From assembly GCA_903872185.1 (NCBI GenBank), contig CAIQJL010000165.1, forward strand, positions 1 through 44,668: DNA of 44,668 nucleotides, given 5' to 3'. Shown here piece by piece: positions 28,043 through 36,489 of the stretch (the first letter of the stretch is position 1; every line of letters starts with the position of its first letter). The position numbers and the translations under genes were made by a program. The DNA comes from an uncultured Bacteroidota bacterium. GTDB lineage: Bacteria; Bacteroidota; Bacteroidia; Bacteroidales; GWA2-32-17. A model generated the notes under the pieces. The model was given only the letters and a program-made list of their open reading frames with translations, ran no database searches and was not told where the DNA came from.

Positions 28043-28074
28043 TTTTGTAGCTATATATAATTCTACTATCTTCG
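28043..28074 (+). promoter_or_regulatory. Candidate Bacteroidota housekeeping promoter TTTTG-N19-TATCTTCG
   Basis: Close to the TTTG / 19 nt / TAnnTTTG consensus; 26 nt upstream of the ATG at 28101. Confidence 0.4.
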
Positions 28075-28100
28075 AATATAATTAACTAAATAATAATTTT

Positions 28101-28631
28101 ATGAAAAACCTATTAAAATCAATTTTCGCTTCTGGTTTAATAGCTTTATTTTTTATTGCAATATCCTGTGGTGGTAGTAAAAATGAAGTAAAAGGTGGTG
28201 ATGTTGTTCTAACTGAAAAAGGAAAATTAATTTCATCTATTGCATGGAAGCTTGATCCTAATGCCACTTTAAAAGGAACAACAGATGTTATAAAAGACAC
28301 AACAAGTATTATAGCAAATATTGAGTTAAAGGGTGATGTTAAAAAAATTGCTGATTTTATGTCAGAAACAGTTGTTTTTGGTATTGATAAATCTGATAAA
28401 ACTAAATTATCTTATTCAAGAACTATTGGTGAAGGATTTTTGTCTTCATCTGTTCTTGGTTATTGGAATTTTAATGAAGGTGAAACAGCAATAATCATGA
28501 GAGAATGGGACAATCAACTTGGAAAAGAAAAAGAGCCTGTTACTTATAATATTGTTGAACTAACAGCAGAAAAATTAGTTATTCAAAAAGAAGGTGATGC
28601 TTCACCAAATATATATTTTCCAAAAAAATAA
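28101..28631 (+). CDS. Hypothetical lipoprotein
   Basis: Signal peptide with lipobox FFIAISCGG. Confidence 0.6.
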   Translation: MKNLLKSIFASGLIALFFIAISCGGSKNEVKGGDVVLTEKGKLISSIAWKLDPNATLKGTTDVIKDTTSIIANIELKGDVKKIADFMSETVVFGIDKSDKTKLSYSRTIGEGFLSSSVLGYWNFNEGETAIIMREWDNQLGKEKEPVTYNIVELTAEKLVIQKEGDASPNIYFPKK

Positions 28632-28633
28632 AT

Positions 28634-28657
28634 AAAGCTCCTTGTAACAGGAGCTTT
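28634..28657. terminator. Bidirectional terminator AAAGCTCC-ttgtaaca-GGAGCTTT
   Basis: Perfect 8-bp stem between convergent genes. Confidence 0.8.
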
Positions 28658-28677
28658 ACTAGTATAACATAAAAATA

Positions 28678-29547
28678 TTATTGGATACTAATTTTTTGAG
28701 TTGAATTTATTTTTTCATTTGTTACGCGAACCAAGTATAAACCTTTAGCTATATTTGAGACATTAATGTTTTTATTTAATTCATTTTTTTGTAAAGTCTC
28801 AGTTTGCAAAATTTGGCCATTTAAATTACAAATTTCAACAGTTGTATTTTGAATAGAGTTTTCTGAAAGATTAATAAAAAGATAGTCGCTTGCAATTGTA
28901 GGGTATACTTTTACTGTATTTGAAATTGTGTTGTTGTTAATTCCAGTTGTACTGCCTTCTGTAGCAATTGCATCAACAGTTAGCATACTGCCTGGTTTTG
29001 CTGCGCCTGAAGTTTTAGTTGAAGAATAGAATGTAATTATTATTTTATCAGGGTTACTTGCTGAAGTATATGTAAGTGGGACTTCAAATTTAGTCCAAAC
29101 AGAAACGTTACCTGTACTAATAAAAGAGCCAGTAGCAATATTAGATCCAGCTAATTGAAGACTAACTTCAAAAACAGCATCATCTGTTATTGAATCAGTA
29201 TGATATTTAAAATATCCTACTACTTTTAAAGGTCTTTCAGTAAAATTTGCGCCACCAGTTATTGTTGATCCGGTTGTTCCGGTTGTAAGAACGCCAGGAA
29301 ATCCAACTGTTGTTGGTCCAAGAGTGAATGATTTTGAAATAATATTAGCACAGGAAGAAAGATCATAAGGTGTGTTTGTTTCTTGCATAACCGAACCAGC
29401 CATATTTGGAATAGTTTGGGCATTTAATGATTTCCAACCATCAGGATTTCCGCCTGTCCAAGTTTCAAAACTAGGGTTTGGAATTTGAGCATAAATGGCA
29501 TTTATTGCCATGCATAACAAAAATGATAAAATGTAGTTTTTTGTCAT
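28678..29547 (-). CDS. T9SS type A sorting-domain secreted protein (paralogue of 13215-14081)
   Basis: Signal peptide; IPNPSFETWTGG; C-terminal VKVYPTIASDYLFINLSENS...NVSNIAKGLYLVRVTNEKINSTQKISIQ. Confidence 0.8.
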   Translation of the reverse strand: MTKNYILSFLLCMAINAIYAQIPNPSFETWTGGNPDGWKSLNAQTIPNMAGSVMQETNTPYDLSSCANIISKSFTLGPTTVGFPGVLTTGTTGSTITGGANFTERPLKVVGYFKYHTDSITDDAVFEVSLQLAGSNIATGSFISTGNVSVWTKFEVPLTYTSASNPDKIIITFYSSTKTSGAAKPGSMLTVDAIATEGSTTGINNNTISNTVKVYPTIASDYLFINLSENSIQNTTVEICNLNGQILQTETLQKNELNKNINVSNIAKGLYLVRVTNEKINSTQKISIQ

Positions 29548-29666
29548 AAAATCAGTTTAAAAAATTAATAATAATTCAGACTTAAACAAAAATACAAAAT
29601 TTAAACGCAATTAATTTATAGATATAATTTTTGTTGTTCACCTTTATAAATCAGAATAAGTATTCT

Positions 29667-30440
29667 TTATTTATTAATGGCAAAATTATTTTTCAGATTC
29701 TGGTATTCAATTAAATCGCATTTAAGATTACCAACCAAGAGATCAAATTGTATTCTTACAGGTAAAAAGTTTTTGTCATTAGAAATCCATATAGTAACAT
29801 CATTTTCAGAATCGAAAATTCTTCCGGGCTCTACAACAGGAGAAAATTTCAAACAATTTATTTTACCCATTTTTGTTTTAATGGTTTCAATCCCTTTATA
29901 TCTAATTTCTAGAGTAAAAATGTCATCATCAAAATATGTGTCTATTTTTAATACATCTCCTTTTTTAAGGTCGCTAAACAGTGTACGACGGGCATAATAA
30001 AATGCAGAAAGAATATCAACTGTATTTTCAGGAACCTTTACTTTCCCTTTTCTTTTTGTAATAACAAAATTTTCTTTGCGGTTATAAAGTACCTCGTCGT
30101 AATATTTATATGTATCTTCTGTTATATCTCTGATGGCTTTTACAGGAAGTCCGTTATTTGCATCAATAAATGTTTCATAAACATCACGAACTTTAAAAAG
30201 TTTATCGGTTACGCCCACTGATTTCCCAATTGCTTTTGCGTGATGAATCTTTTTTCCGCTTACTTCAAGTTCTTCCATTACAAGACTAGCAACTCCACCG
30301 TCAATAAATCCAAAATGTACTAAATATTTTAATTGTTCACCTGATTTATAGGCCGTATTAGGTATTTCTTCGTTTTTTATTTGAGCAATGAGAAGAAATG
30401 GGAGTGAAAGAAATAAAATTACTATTAGTCTTTTAAACAT
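29667..30440 (-). CDS. DUF3108 domain-containing protein
   Basis: YKSGEQLKYLVHFGFIDGGVASLVMEE...GLPVKAIRDITEDTYKYYDEVLYNRKENF. Confidence 0.8.
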   Translation of the reverse strand: MFKRLIVILFLSLPFLLIAQIKNEEIPNTAYKSGEQLKYLVHFGFIDGGVASLVMEELEVSGKKIHHAKAIGKSVGVTDKLFKVRDVYETFIDANNGLPVKAIRDITEDTYKYYDEVLYNRKENFVITKRKGKVKVPENTVDILSAFYYARRTLFSDLKKGDVLKIDTYFDDDIFTLEIRYKGIETIKTKMGKINCLKFSPVVEPGRIFDSENDVTIWISNDKNFLPVRIQFDLLVGNLKCDLIEYQNLKNNFAINK

Positions 30441-30550
30441 GTCAACAATTTTTAGCGGTTAAATTTTCAAATCGCATGCCGTAAATATACCAAAGATTAT
30501 TTAAATTAGGAATTAGGATTTAAAATTTGAAAATTAATGCTTTATACTTT

Positions 30551-31252
30551 TTAGAAAAACTTTTTAGTAGATTTAATCGCGATAAAATCTTTGAGATAAA
30601 ATGGTTCAAAGTAGGCTGTATCGGCAAACTGTTTATTATTATATAGCTCTAGTGCTAAAATAGCAACTCCTATTGCAGAAGGTTCTATTTCATCAATAAA
30701 TAATGCATTTGGAGATGATATTATATTTTTACATTTTTCTGCTCCTGAGCCAAAGAAAATAATTTGTTTCTTATTTAATAAATCCTGAAAACTTGTTTCG
30801 TTAACTATTATAGCTGAGACAGGAATTATTTCTTCAAGATTTGTGGTATAAAGAGATGTGTATACTTCCATGCGCTTTGCATCTAACATAGGGCAAAGAA
30901 GTAGTTCTTTTTGTTTTATTATTTCAGGATTCTTATATAAATATTGCTGAGTTAAAGCTTTTAATGTGTCAACTGTTATAACAGGAATTGAAAGTCCAAA
31001 ACAAAGTCCTTTTGTCACAGAAACTCCAATCCTTAACCCGGTGTATGATCCAGGCCCAATACTTACTGCTACTGCATCTAATGATTTTATGTCAAAATTA
31101 TTTTCTGTAAAAAGATCGTTTATCATTACAGTTAATAAACGAGAGTGTGCATTATGTTCGCAAGTATCTTTTTGTGCAATAATTTTATTTTCTGACCACA
31201 ATACAATTGAGCAGATTGCTGTGGAGGTTTCTATTGCTAAAATATTGGGCAT
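30551..31252 (-). CDS. tsaB: tRNA threonylcarbamoyladenosine biosynthesis protein TsaB
   Basis: MPNILAIETSTAICSIVLW; DAVAVSIGPGSYTGLRIGVSVTKGLCF. Confidence 0.93.
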   Translation of the reverse strand: MPNILAIETSTAICSIVLWSENKIIAQKDTCEHNAHSRLLTVMINDLFTENNFDIKSLDAVAVSIGPGSYTGLRIGVSVTKGLCFGLSIPVITVDTLKALTQQYLYKNPEIIKQKELLLCPMLDAKRMEVYTSLYTTNLEEIIPVSAIIVNETSFQDLLNKKQIIFFGSGAEKCKNIISSPNALFIDEIEPSAIGVAILALELYNNKQFADTAYFEPFYLKDFIAIKSTKKFF

Positions 31253-31288
31253 ATTACAACTCAAATCTTTTTTCGGATTTGATACTAA

Positions 31289-32659
31289 TTATTTATCTCC
31301 TGAAAAAAGCATTTCAGCAGCTACTTTCTTAACTTTATCTTTGTCTTTAAGTTTTTTACTTATAATACTATAAGGAGCTGAAACTACTTCATCGTTTTCT
31401 TTAATGCCTGATAATATCTGAATAAAATTATTATCCTGAATTCCAGTTTTAATCTGAACCATTTCTACAGTTCCGGTTTTACTGTTATAACGAAATACAT
31501 ATTCCTTAAACTCTGCATCATCTTTTTTATCAGTATTTTCTTCGTTTTGTTTTTTAGGTTTAAAACTCATTTTATTTAAACTAGAGTCGATACGGGTTGT
31601 AACTGATTGTATTGGAACAGAAAGAGTATTTCGTTCAATTTGGGTTTGTATATCAACAGTGGCCGACATACCTGGACGAAATGGGTAGAATTTAGGATTA
31701 TCTTTTGGAATCAGGTTTAAATAAGATTCGGGTAATATTCTTATTTTTACTTCAAAATTAGTTACCTGGTCAGTTGTTACAGCACCAACACCCCCGGTTG
31801 AATTTGAAGAGTTTGCAATAGAAGTAACAATTCCTTTAAATTTTTGATCGGGATATGCATCAATTTCAATAGCTGAAGTATCAAACATACTAACGTGCAC
31901 AATATCGTTTTCATTTACATTTACCTTAACTTCCATAACACTTAAGTTTGCAATGCGCAGTAGCTCTGTTCCTGTCATTTGCATTGTTCCAACAACTCGT
32001 TCACCATATTCAACACTTAATTTTGAAATAGTGCCTGACATAGGTGCGTAAATACTTGTTTTTGTTAAATTTTCATTAGCTTCTTTTAATGAAGCATCTC
32101 CGCTTTTCACATTAAAATCAGCACCAACAACAGTTTGTTTTGCTGCTTCAACATCAGCTTTTCCCATATTATATGCTGAAAGTGCATTGTCATAATCTGC
32201 CTGAGAAATAGCACCTTGATCAAAGAGCTTTTTGTTACGGTTATAAGTTAATTCAGTTTGAGAAAGCTGAGCCTCTGTTTGAGCAAGTCTAGCTTTGCTG
32301 TTAGCTAAATTTGCTTTTGCAGCATTTAATGCAGCTTCCATTCTTTCAAGACTAGAAATATAAGTATCAGGTTTAATCTTTAGAAGCAAATCTCCTTTTT
32401 TAACTTCATCACCTTCTTTAATATTCAACTCTACAATTTCACCAGACACGTCGGAGCTAATCTTAACCTCTGTTTCAGGTTGAATTTTCCCATTTGCTGT
32501 GATAATTTCAACTATACTTCGTTTTGTTGCTTTGTCGGTTGTTATTTCATATTCTATACTATTACCAAACCAACCAAGCCGTTTACCTACAAAGGCTAAA
32601 ATAATTAGTAGAATTACTGCTATAAGTAGGATTCGGAAAGTTTTTTTCCGGTTAATCAT
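31289..32659 (-). CDS. Efflux periplasmic adaptor subunit (MFP/HlyD, MacA-like)
   Basis: SSDVSGEIVELNIKEGDEVKKGDLLLKI lipoyl motif; coiled-coil hairpin; IYAPMSGTISKLSVEYGERV. Confidence 0.9.
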   Translation of the reverse strand: MINRKKTFRILLIAVILLIILAFVGKRLGWFGNSIEYEITTDKATKRSIVEIITANGKIQPETEVKISSDVSGEIVELNIKEGDEVKKGDLLLKIKPDTYISSLERMEAALNAAKANLANSKARLAQTEAQLSQTELTYNRNKKLFDQGAISQADYDNALSAYNMGKADVEAAKQTVVGADFNVKSGDASLKEANENLTKTSIYAPMSGTISKLSVEYGERVVGTMQMTGTELLRIANLSVMEVKVNVNENDIVHVSMFDTSAIEIDAYPDQKFKGIVTSIANSSNSTGGVGAVTTDQVTNFEVKIRILPESYLNLIPKDNPKFYPFRPGMSATVDIQTQIERNTLSVPIQSVTTRIDSSLNKMSFKPKKQNEENTDKKDDAEFKEYVFRYNSKTGTVEMVQIKTGIQDNNFIQILSGIKENDEVVSAPYSIISKKLKDKDKVKKVAAEMLFSGDK

Positions 32660-32670
32660 AATAATTTTAT

Positions 32671-34134
32671 TTAAAGTTTTATTGGAACACCACGATAAAA
32701 ATCAAGAATTTTAATCCTAAAAACATATTCATATTTTGCTTTAATAAGCTCTGAACGTGATTTAGCAAGATTATTTTTTGCAAGGTTAAAATCAACAGAG
32801 TTAATCATTCCAACATCAAATTTTTGTTGAATGTAACGAAATGATTCTTCTGAAGCTGAAACAGATTTTTTAGCTGCTATGTATTTTTTAATAGAAGCTG
32901 TTGCGTCAGCATATGCTTGTTGAATCTCTTTTTGTAATTGCTTTTCGGCAAGATCGTAAGAGTATTTTGAGTTTAGAGTACCTATCTTTGCTGAACTAAT
33001 AGAATAATTTGATTGCCAGTTGTTAAATATTGGAATGTTTAAACCAAATGAAATACTTTTACTGACATTATCTTTTAATTGATTATTAAAGGAAGGTGTA
33101 TTGTAATTATAGTTGAAAGATGGAGAATAGACTTCATATAGTGGATTCCCTGTGGCATCAACAGCCCATCCAGAGAAAATCTGTGTGGGTACCATGTCGG
33201 TAATTGATTGCCGTTGTGACGAATACCCTGAAGAATAAACTCCACTCAAAGTTAATCGTGGGCTTCTATAACCTCTGGCAATTGCAAGTCCCTTTTCTGC
33301 GCTTTTCATTTTTAATTCTGCACTTTTCATTTGAGGAAGTTTTTGAAGAGCCTCTTGAAAAATTTCTTCGGGAGTGGTAAATGCAAAACTAGTTTCAGGT
33401 TCTGGAATTAAAGGTTTTTCAATATTAAAACTATCAGTAAAACCAAGTTCCAATAGTTGATTTAATGTTAAATATGACATCGATAGTTGATTCTCGGCAG
33501 ATACAAGTTGCATTTCATCAGAGGCTAATTGCGATTGCATTTCAAGGTAGTTTCCTTGAGCAATGCTTCCGGCTTCAAATAATTTTTTATTCCTATCGGC
33601 CTGAGTCTTTGATAACTCTACTTGATTTTGTGCAATATAAACAAGTTCGTCACTAAAAAGAATTTGTAAAAAAGCAGATGCTATATTTAAAGAGATATCA
33701 TTTCGCGCTTTTTGTAAATCTTCTAACCCTGCCTGAAAATTAAGTGAACTTTGTTGCAAGGTGTTAATATTTTGAAACCCATTAAAAAGTGTAATTGAGC
33801 TTGAAAGTGAAAAGTTGTTTGAGCTTACATTACTTTCTGCAAATTGATTGGTTAGTGGATCTATAGAGCGACCCAGAGAGTAATTCTGACTTGCCGAACC
33901 ATTTAAATTTGGAAGAAAAGACATTTTACTCCTAAGATAAGCAGCATTTGCGTTTTTAGTTGTTAACTCTTGAATTTTAACCTGAATATTATTTTCAATA
34001 GCATAGTTGATACATTTTTCTAGCGACCATTTTTCCTGAGCACTTGCATCAAAGTAGCAAATAATTACCAATAAAAAAACTAATTGCCTGATAATGTACA
34101 TATAGCGAAATTTGTAATTCATAAAGATAAACAC
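32671..34134 (-). CDS. TolC-family outer-membrane efflux protein
   Basis: WSLEKCINYAIENNIQVKIQELTTKNA; coiled-coil repeats; QQKFDVGMINSVDFNLAKNNLAKS. Confidence 0.92.
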   Translation of the reverse strand: MFIFMNYKFRYMYIIRQLVFLLVIICYFDASAQEKWSLEKCINYAIENNIQVKIQELTTKNANAAYLRSKMSFLPNLNGSASQNYSLGRSIDPLTNQFAESNVSSNNFSLSSSITLFNGFQNINTLQQSSLNFQAGLEDLQKARNDISLNIASAFLQILFSDELVYIAQNQVELSKTQADRNKKLFEAGSIAQGNYLEMQSQLASDEMQLVSAENQLSMSYLTLNQLLELGFTDSFNIEKPLIPEPETSFAFTTPEEIFQEALQKLPQMKSAELKMKSAEKGLAIARGYRSPRLTLSGVYSSGYSSQRQSITDMVPTQIFSGWAVDATGNPLYEVYSPSFNYNYNTPSFNNQLKDNVSKSISFGLNIPIFNNWQSNYSISSAKIGTLNSKYSYDLAEKQLQKEIQQAYADATASIKKYIAAKKSVSASEESFRYIQQKFDVGMINSVDFNLAKNNLAKSRSELIKAKYEYVFRIKILDFYRGVPIKL

Positions 34135-34263
34135 AATAGTTTTAAAAATAATTTAAAGTCGTTTAGAAAAGTTTTTTTAACAAATGGACACATATAATAT
34201 TTTGAATTTATAAATCCTCAATAATATTATTTTAATAATTTTGCTCTATAAAATTTATAAATT

Positions 34264-34710
34264 ATGAAATCTAAAATTTTGGCTTTATTTATTTGTTGCA
34301 TAATGCTTGCTTGTCAATCGCCAACTGCTGTAACTGTTGATGTTCAAAAGTGCAAAGCAGAAATTCTTCAGACAGAAAAGGATTTTGAGAAAATGGCTTC
34401 CGAAAAAGGAATTAAAGAAGCATTTCTTTTTTATGCCTCTGATTCTGTCGCAATGAACAGATTTAATTTGATTTATAAAGGTAAAAAGCAAGTGAATTTA
34501 TATTTCGATTATGTGAAAATGAATGATGCTCAATTAAAGTGGACTCCTACTTTTGTTGATGTAGCTTCATCGGGCGATATGGGTTATACATATGGTAAAT
34601 ATACTTATATTCATAAAGATTCAATAGGAAAAACAGTCGAAAATAAAGGCGTATTCCATACAGTATGGAAGAAACAAGCTGATGGGAACTGGAAATTTGT
34701 TTGGGATTAG
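34264..34710 (+). CDS. SnoaL/DUF4440-like lipoprotein
   Basis: Lipobox IMLACQS; KDFEKMASEKGIKEAFLFYASDSVAM...GDMGYTYGKYTYI...FHTVWKKQADGNWKFVWD. Confidence 0.7.
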   Translation: MKSKILALFICCIMLACQSPTAVTVDVQKCKAEILQTEKDFEKMASEKGIKEAFLFYASDSVAMNRFNLIYKGKKQVNLYFDYVKMNDAQLKWTPTFVDVASSGDMGYTYGKYTYIHKDSIGKTVENKGVFHTVWKKQADGNWKFVWD

Positions 34711-34712
34711 TG

Positions 34713-34740
34713 ATTAATTAAGCGAGGACGCTTAATTAAT
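34713..34740. repeat. Palindromic hairpin ATTAATTAAGCG-AGGA-CGCTTAATTAAT
   Basis: Perfect 12-bp inverted repeat with 4-nt loop. Confidence 0.9.
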
Positions 34741-34753
34741 TTTATGTCTAACT

Positions 34754-34777
34754 GTGCAAAGCGTCCACGCTTTGCAC
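34754..34777. repeat. Palindromic hairpin GTGCAAAGCG-TCCA-CGCTTTGCAC
   Basis: Perfect 10-bp inverted repeat with 4-nt loop. Confidence 0.9.
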
Positions 34778-34805
34778 TTAATTTTCAGACAAGTTAACTC
34801 TAAAT

Positions 34806-34829
34806 GTGTAAAGCGTCCTCGCTTTTCAC
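34806..34829. repeat. Palindromic hairpin GTGTAAAGCG-TCCT-CGCTTTTCAC
   Basis: Inverted repeat with one T:T mismatch; same core as the preceding elements. Confidence 0.85.
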
Positions 34830-34878
34830 TAAAATTTTACAAGTTGACTGTTACACAAAGATCACAATTCCGTATCCT

Positions 34879-34899
34879 TGGTCTGTGACGCACAGACCA
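34879..34899. repeat. Palindromic hairpin TGGTCTGTG-ACG-CACAGACCA
   Basis: Perfect 9-bp inverted repeat with 3-nt loop, just downstream of gltX. Confidence 0.85.
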
Positions 34900-34903
34900 T
34901 AAT

Positions 34904-36424
34904 TTAATTTATTTTTTTAACTGCATTTTCAATTCTACTTATAATTTCCTCTTTGCCTAACAACTCCACTATTTCAAACATTCCAGGACCTGAAGTTGTT
35001 CCCACAACTGCTATTCTGAAAGGTGTCATTACCTGACCTAAACCAATATTTTTTGCTTCAAAATAAGTTTTTACTTTGTCTTCAAGTTGATGAGGTTCTA
35101 AAGAGTCGGCAGTTGAAATAATTTCTTTTAGTTCATTTAGTATTGCAGGTGTTTCTGGTTTCCAGCGTTTTTTTACTGCTTCATTATCATAACTTTCGGG
35201 AGCTATAAAAAGGAATAGGCTTTCTTTTAAAATATCTGTTACAAAAGTTGCACGCTCTTTAAGCAATTCGCAAATTTTTTCAATTAATGAAACGTCTGCA
35301 TTAATACCTTCTTTTTCAAGTTCTGGTTTAAGCATTAAGGCTAATTCATTATTGCTTTTTACTCTTAAATATTGATGGTTAAACCATTTTGTTTTTTCTG
35401 GATCGAAACGAGAACCTGATTTTCCAACTCTTTCCAAAACAAAAATTTCACATAATTGTTCAAGTGAAAAAATTTCTTGTTCAGTACCAGGATTCCAGCC
35501 TAAAAGTGATAACATATTTACAAATGCTTCTGGAAAATATCCGCATTCGCGATACCCCGAATAAATTTCTCCTTCGGCTGTTTTCCAATCTGTAGGAAAA
35601 ACCGGGAATCCAAGTTTGTCACCATCTCTTTTACTTAGTTTGCCTTTTCCGTCTGGCTTTAAAATTAGTGGTAAATGTGCAAATTCTGGCATAGTGTTAT
35701 CCCATCCAAATGCACGATATAACAATACATGCAATGGTAATGAAGGAAGCCATTCTTCGCCACGAATTACATGAGAAATTTCCATTAAATGATCATCTAC
35801 AATATTTGCTAAATGATAAGTTGGCATTCCATCTGACTTAAATAATACTTTATCATCAAGAGTATTTGTGTTTACTTCAACTTTGCCACGAATAATATCA
35901 TTCATATGAACAATTTCGTTTTCGGGCATTTTAAAACGTATAACATAATGCACGCCAGTTGCTAAAAGTTCTTTCACTTCACTCTCTTGAAGTGTTAAGC
36001 TGTTTCGCATATTTTTACGCGTAAAAACATCATATTGAAACTGCTGTTTTAGTGATTCTTTTTCTTTTCTGATATTATCGAGTTCTTCGGGGGTGTCAAA
36101 AGCGTAATAAGCACTTCCGCAATTTATTAAAGTATCTGCATATTGGTGATAAACTTCTTTTCGGTCTGATTGACGGTATGGTCCGTATTCACCACCTTTT
36201 ACAACATCTTCATCGAAATTTATACCGCACCACTTTAACGATTCAATTATATATTCTTCGGCTCCGGCAACATATCTTGTTTGGTCTGTATCTTCAATAC
36301 GAAGTATTAGTTTACCATTATTTTTTTTTGCAAAAAGATAATTGAATAATGCTGTACGAACACCACCAACATGCAATGGGCCTGTTGGACTAGGAGCAAA
36401 ACGAACACGAACTGGACGACTCAT
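34904..36424 (-). CDS. gltX: Glutamate--tRNA ligase
   Basis: VRVRFAPSPTGPLHVGGVRTALFNYLFAKK; LRIEDTDQTR; KLSKRDGDKLGFPVFP. Confidence 0.96.
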   Translation of the reverse strand: MSRPVRVRFAPSPTGPLHVGGVRTALFNYLFAKKNNGKLILRIEDTDQTRYVAGAEEYIIESLKWCGINFDEDVVKGGEYGPYRQSDRKEVYHQYADTLINCGSAYYAFDTPEELDNIRKEKESLKQQFQYDVFTRKNMRNSLTLQESEVKELLATGVHYVIRFKMPENEIVHMNDIIRGKVEVNTNTLDDKVLFKSDGMPTYHLANIVDDHLMEISHVIRGEEWLPSLPLHVLLYRAFGWDNTMPEFAHLPLILKPDGKGKLSKRDGDKLGFPVFPTDWKTAEGEIYSGYRECGYFPEAFVNMLSLLGWNPGTEQEIFSLEQLCEIFVLERVGKSGSRFDPEKTKWFNHQYLRVKSNNELALMLKPELEKEGINADVSLIEKICELLKERATFVTDILKESLFLFIAPESYDNEAVKKRWKPETPAILNELKEIISTADSLEPHQLEDKVKTYFEAKNIGLGQVMTPFRIAVVGTTSGPGMFEIVELLGKEEIISRIENAVKKIN

Positions 36425-36489
36425 AAAAAATTATTTTTTGCAAAAATAGGGATTGTTTTGCAAACTGTGTTTAAAATTATCTTTTTAAT

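Noticed and set aside
29677-29997. 106-aa ORF antisense to the DUF3108 gene
   Set aside because: Shadow ORF; no domain or expression signal.
31289-34134. Complete tripartite efflux pump
   Set aside because: Only the adaptor and TolC are present; no RND or MacB permease in the window.
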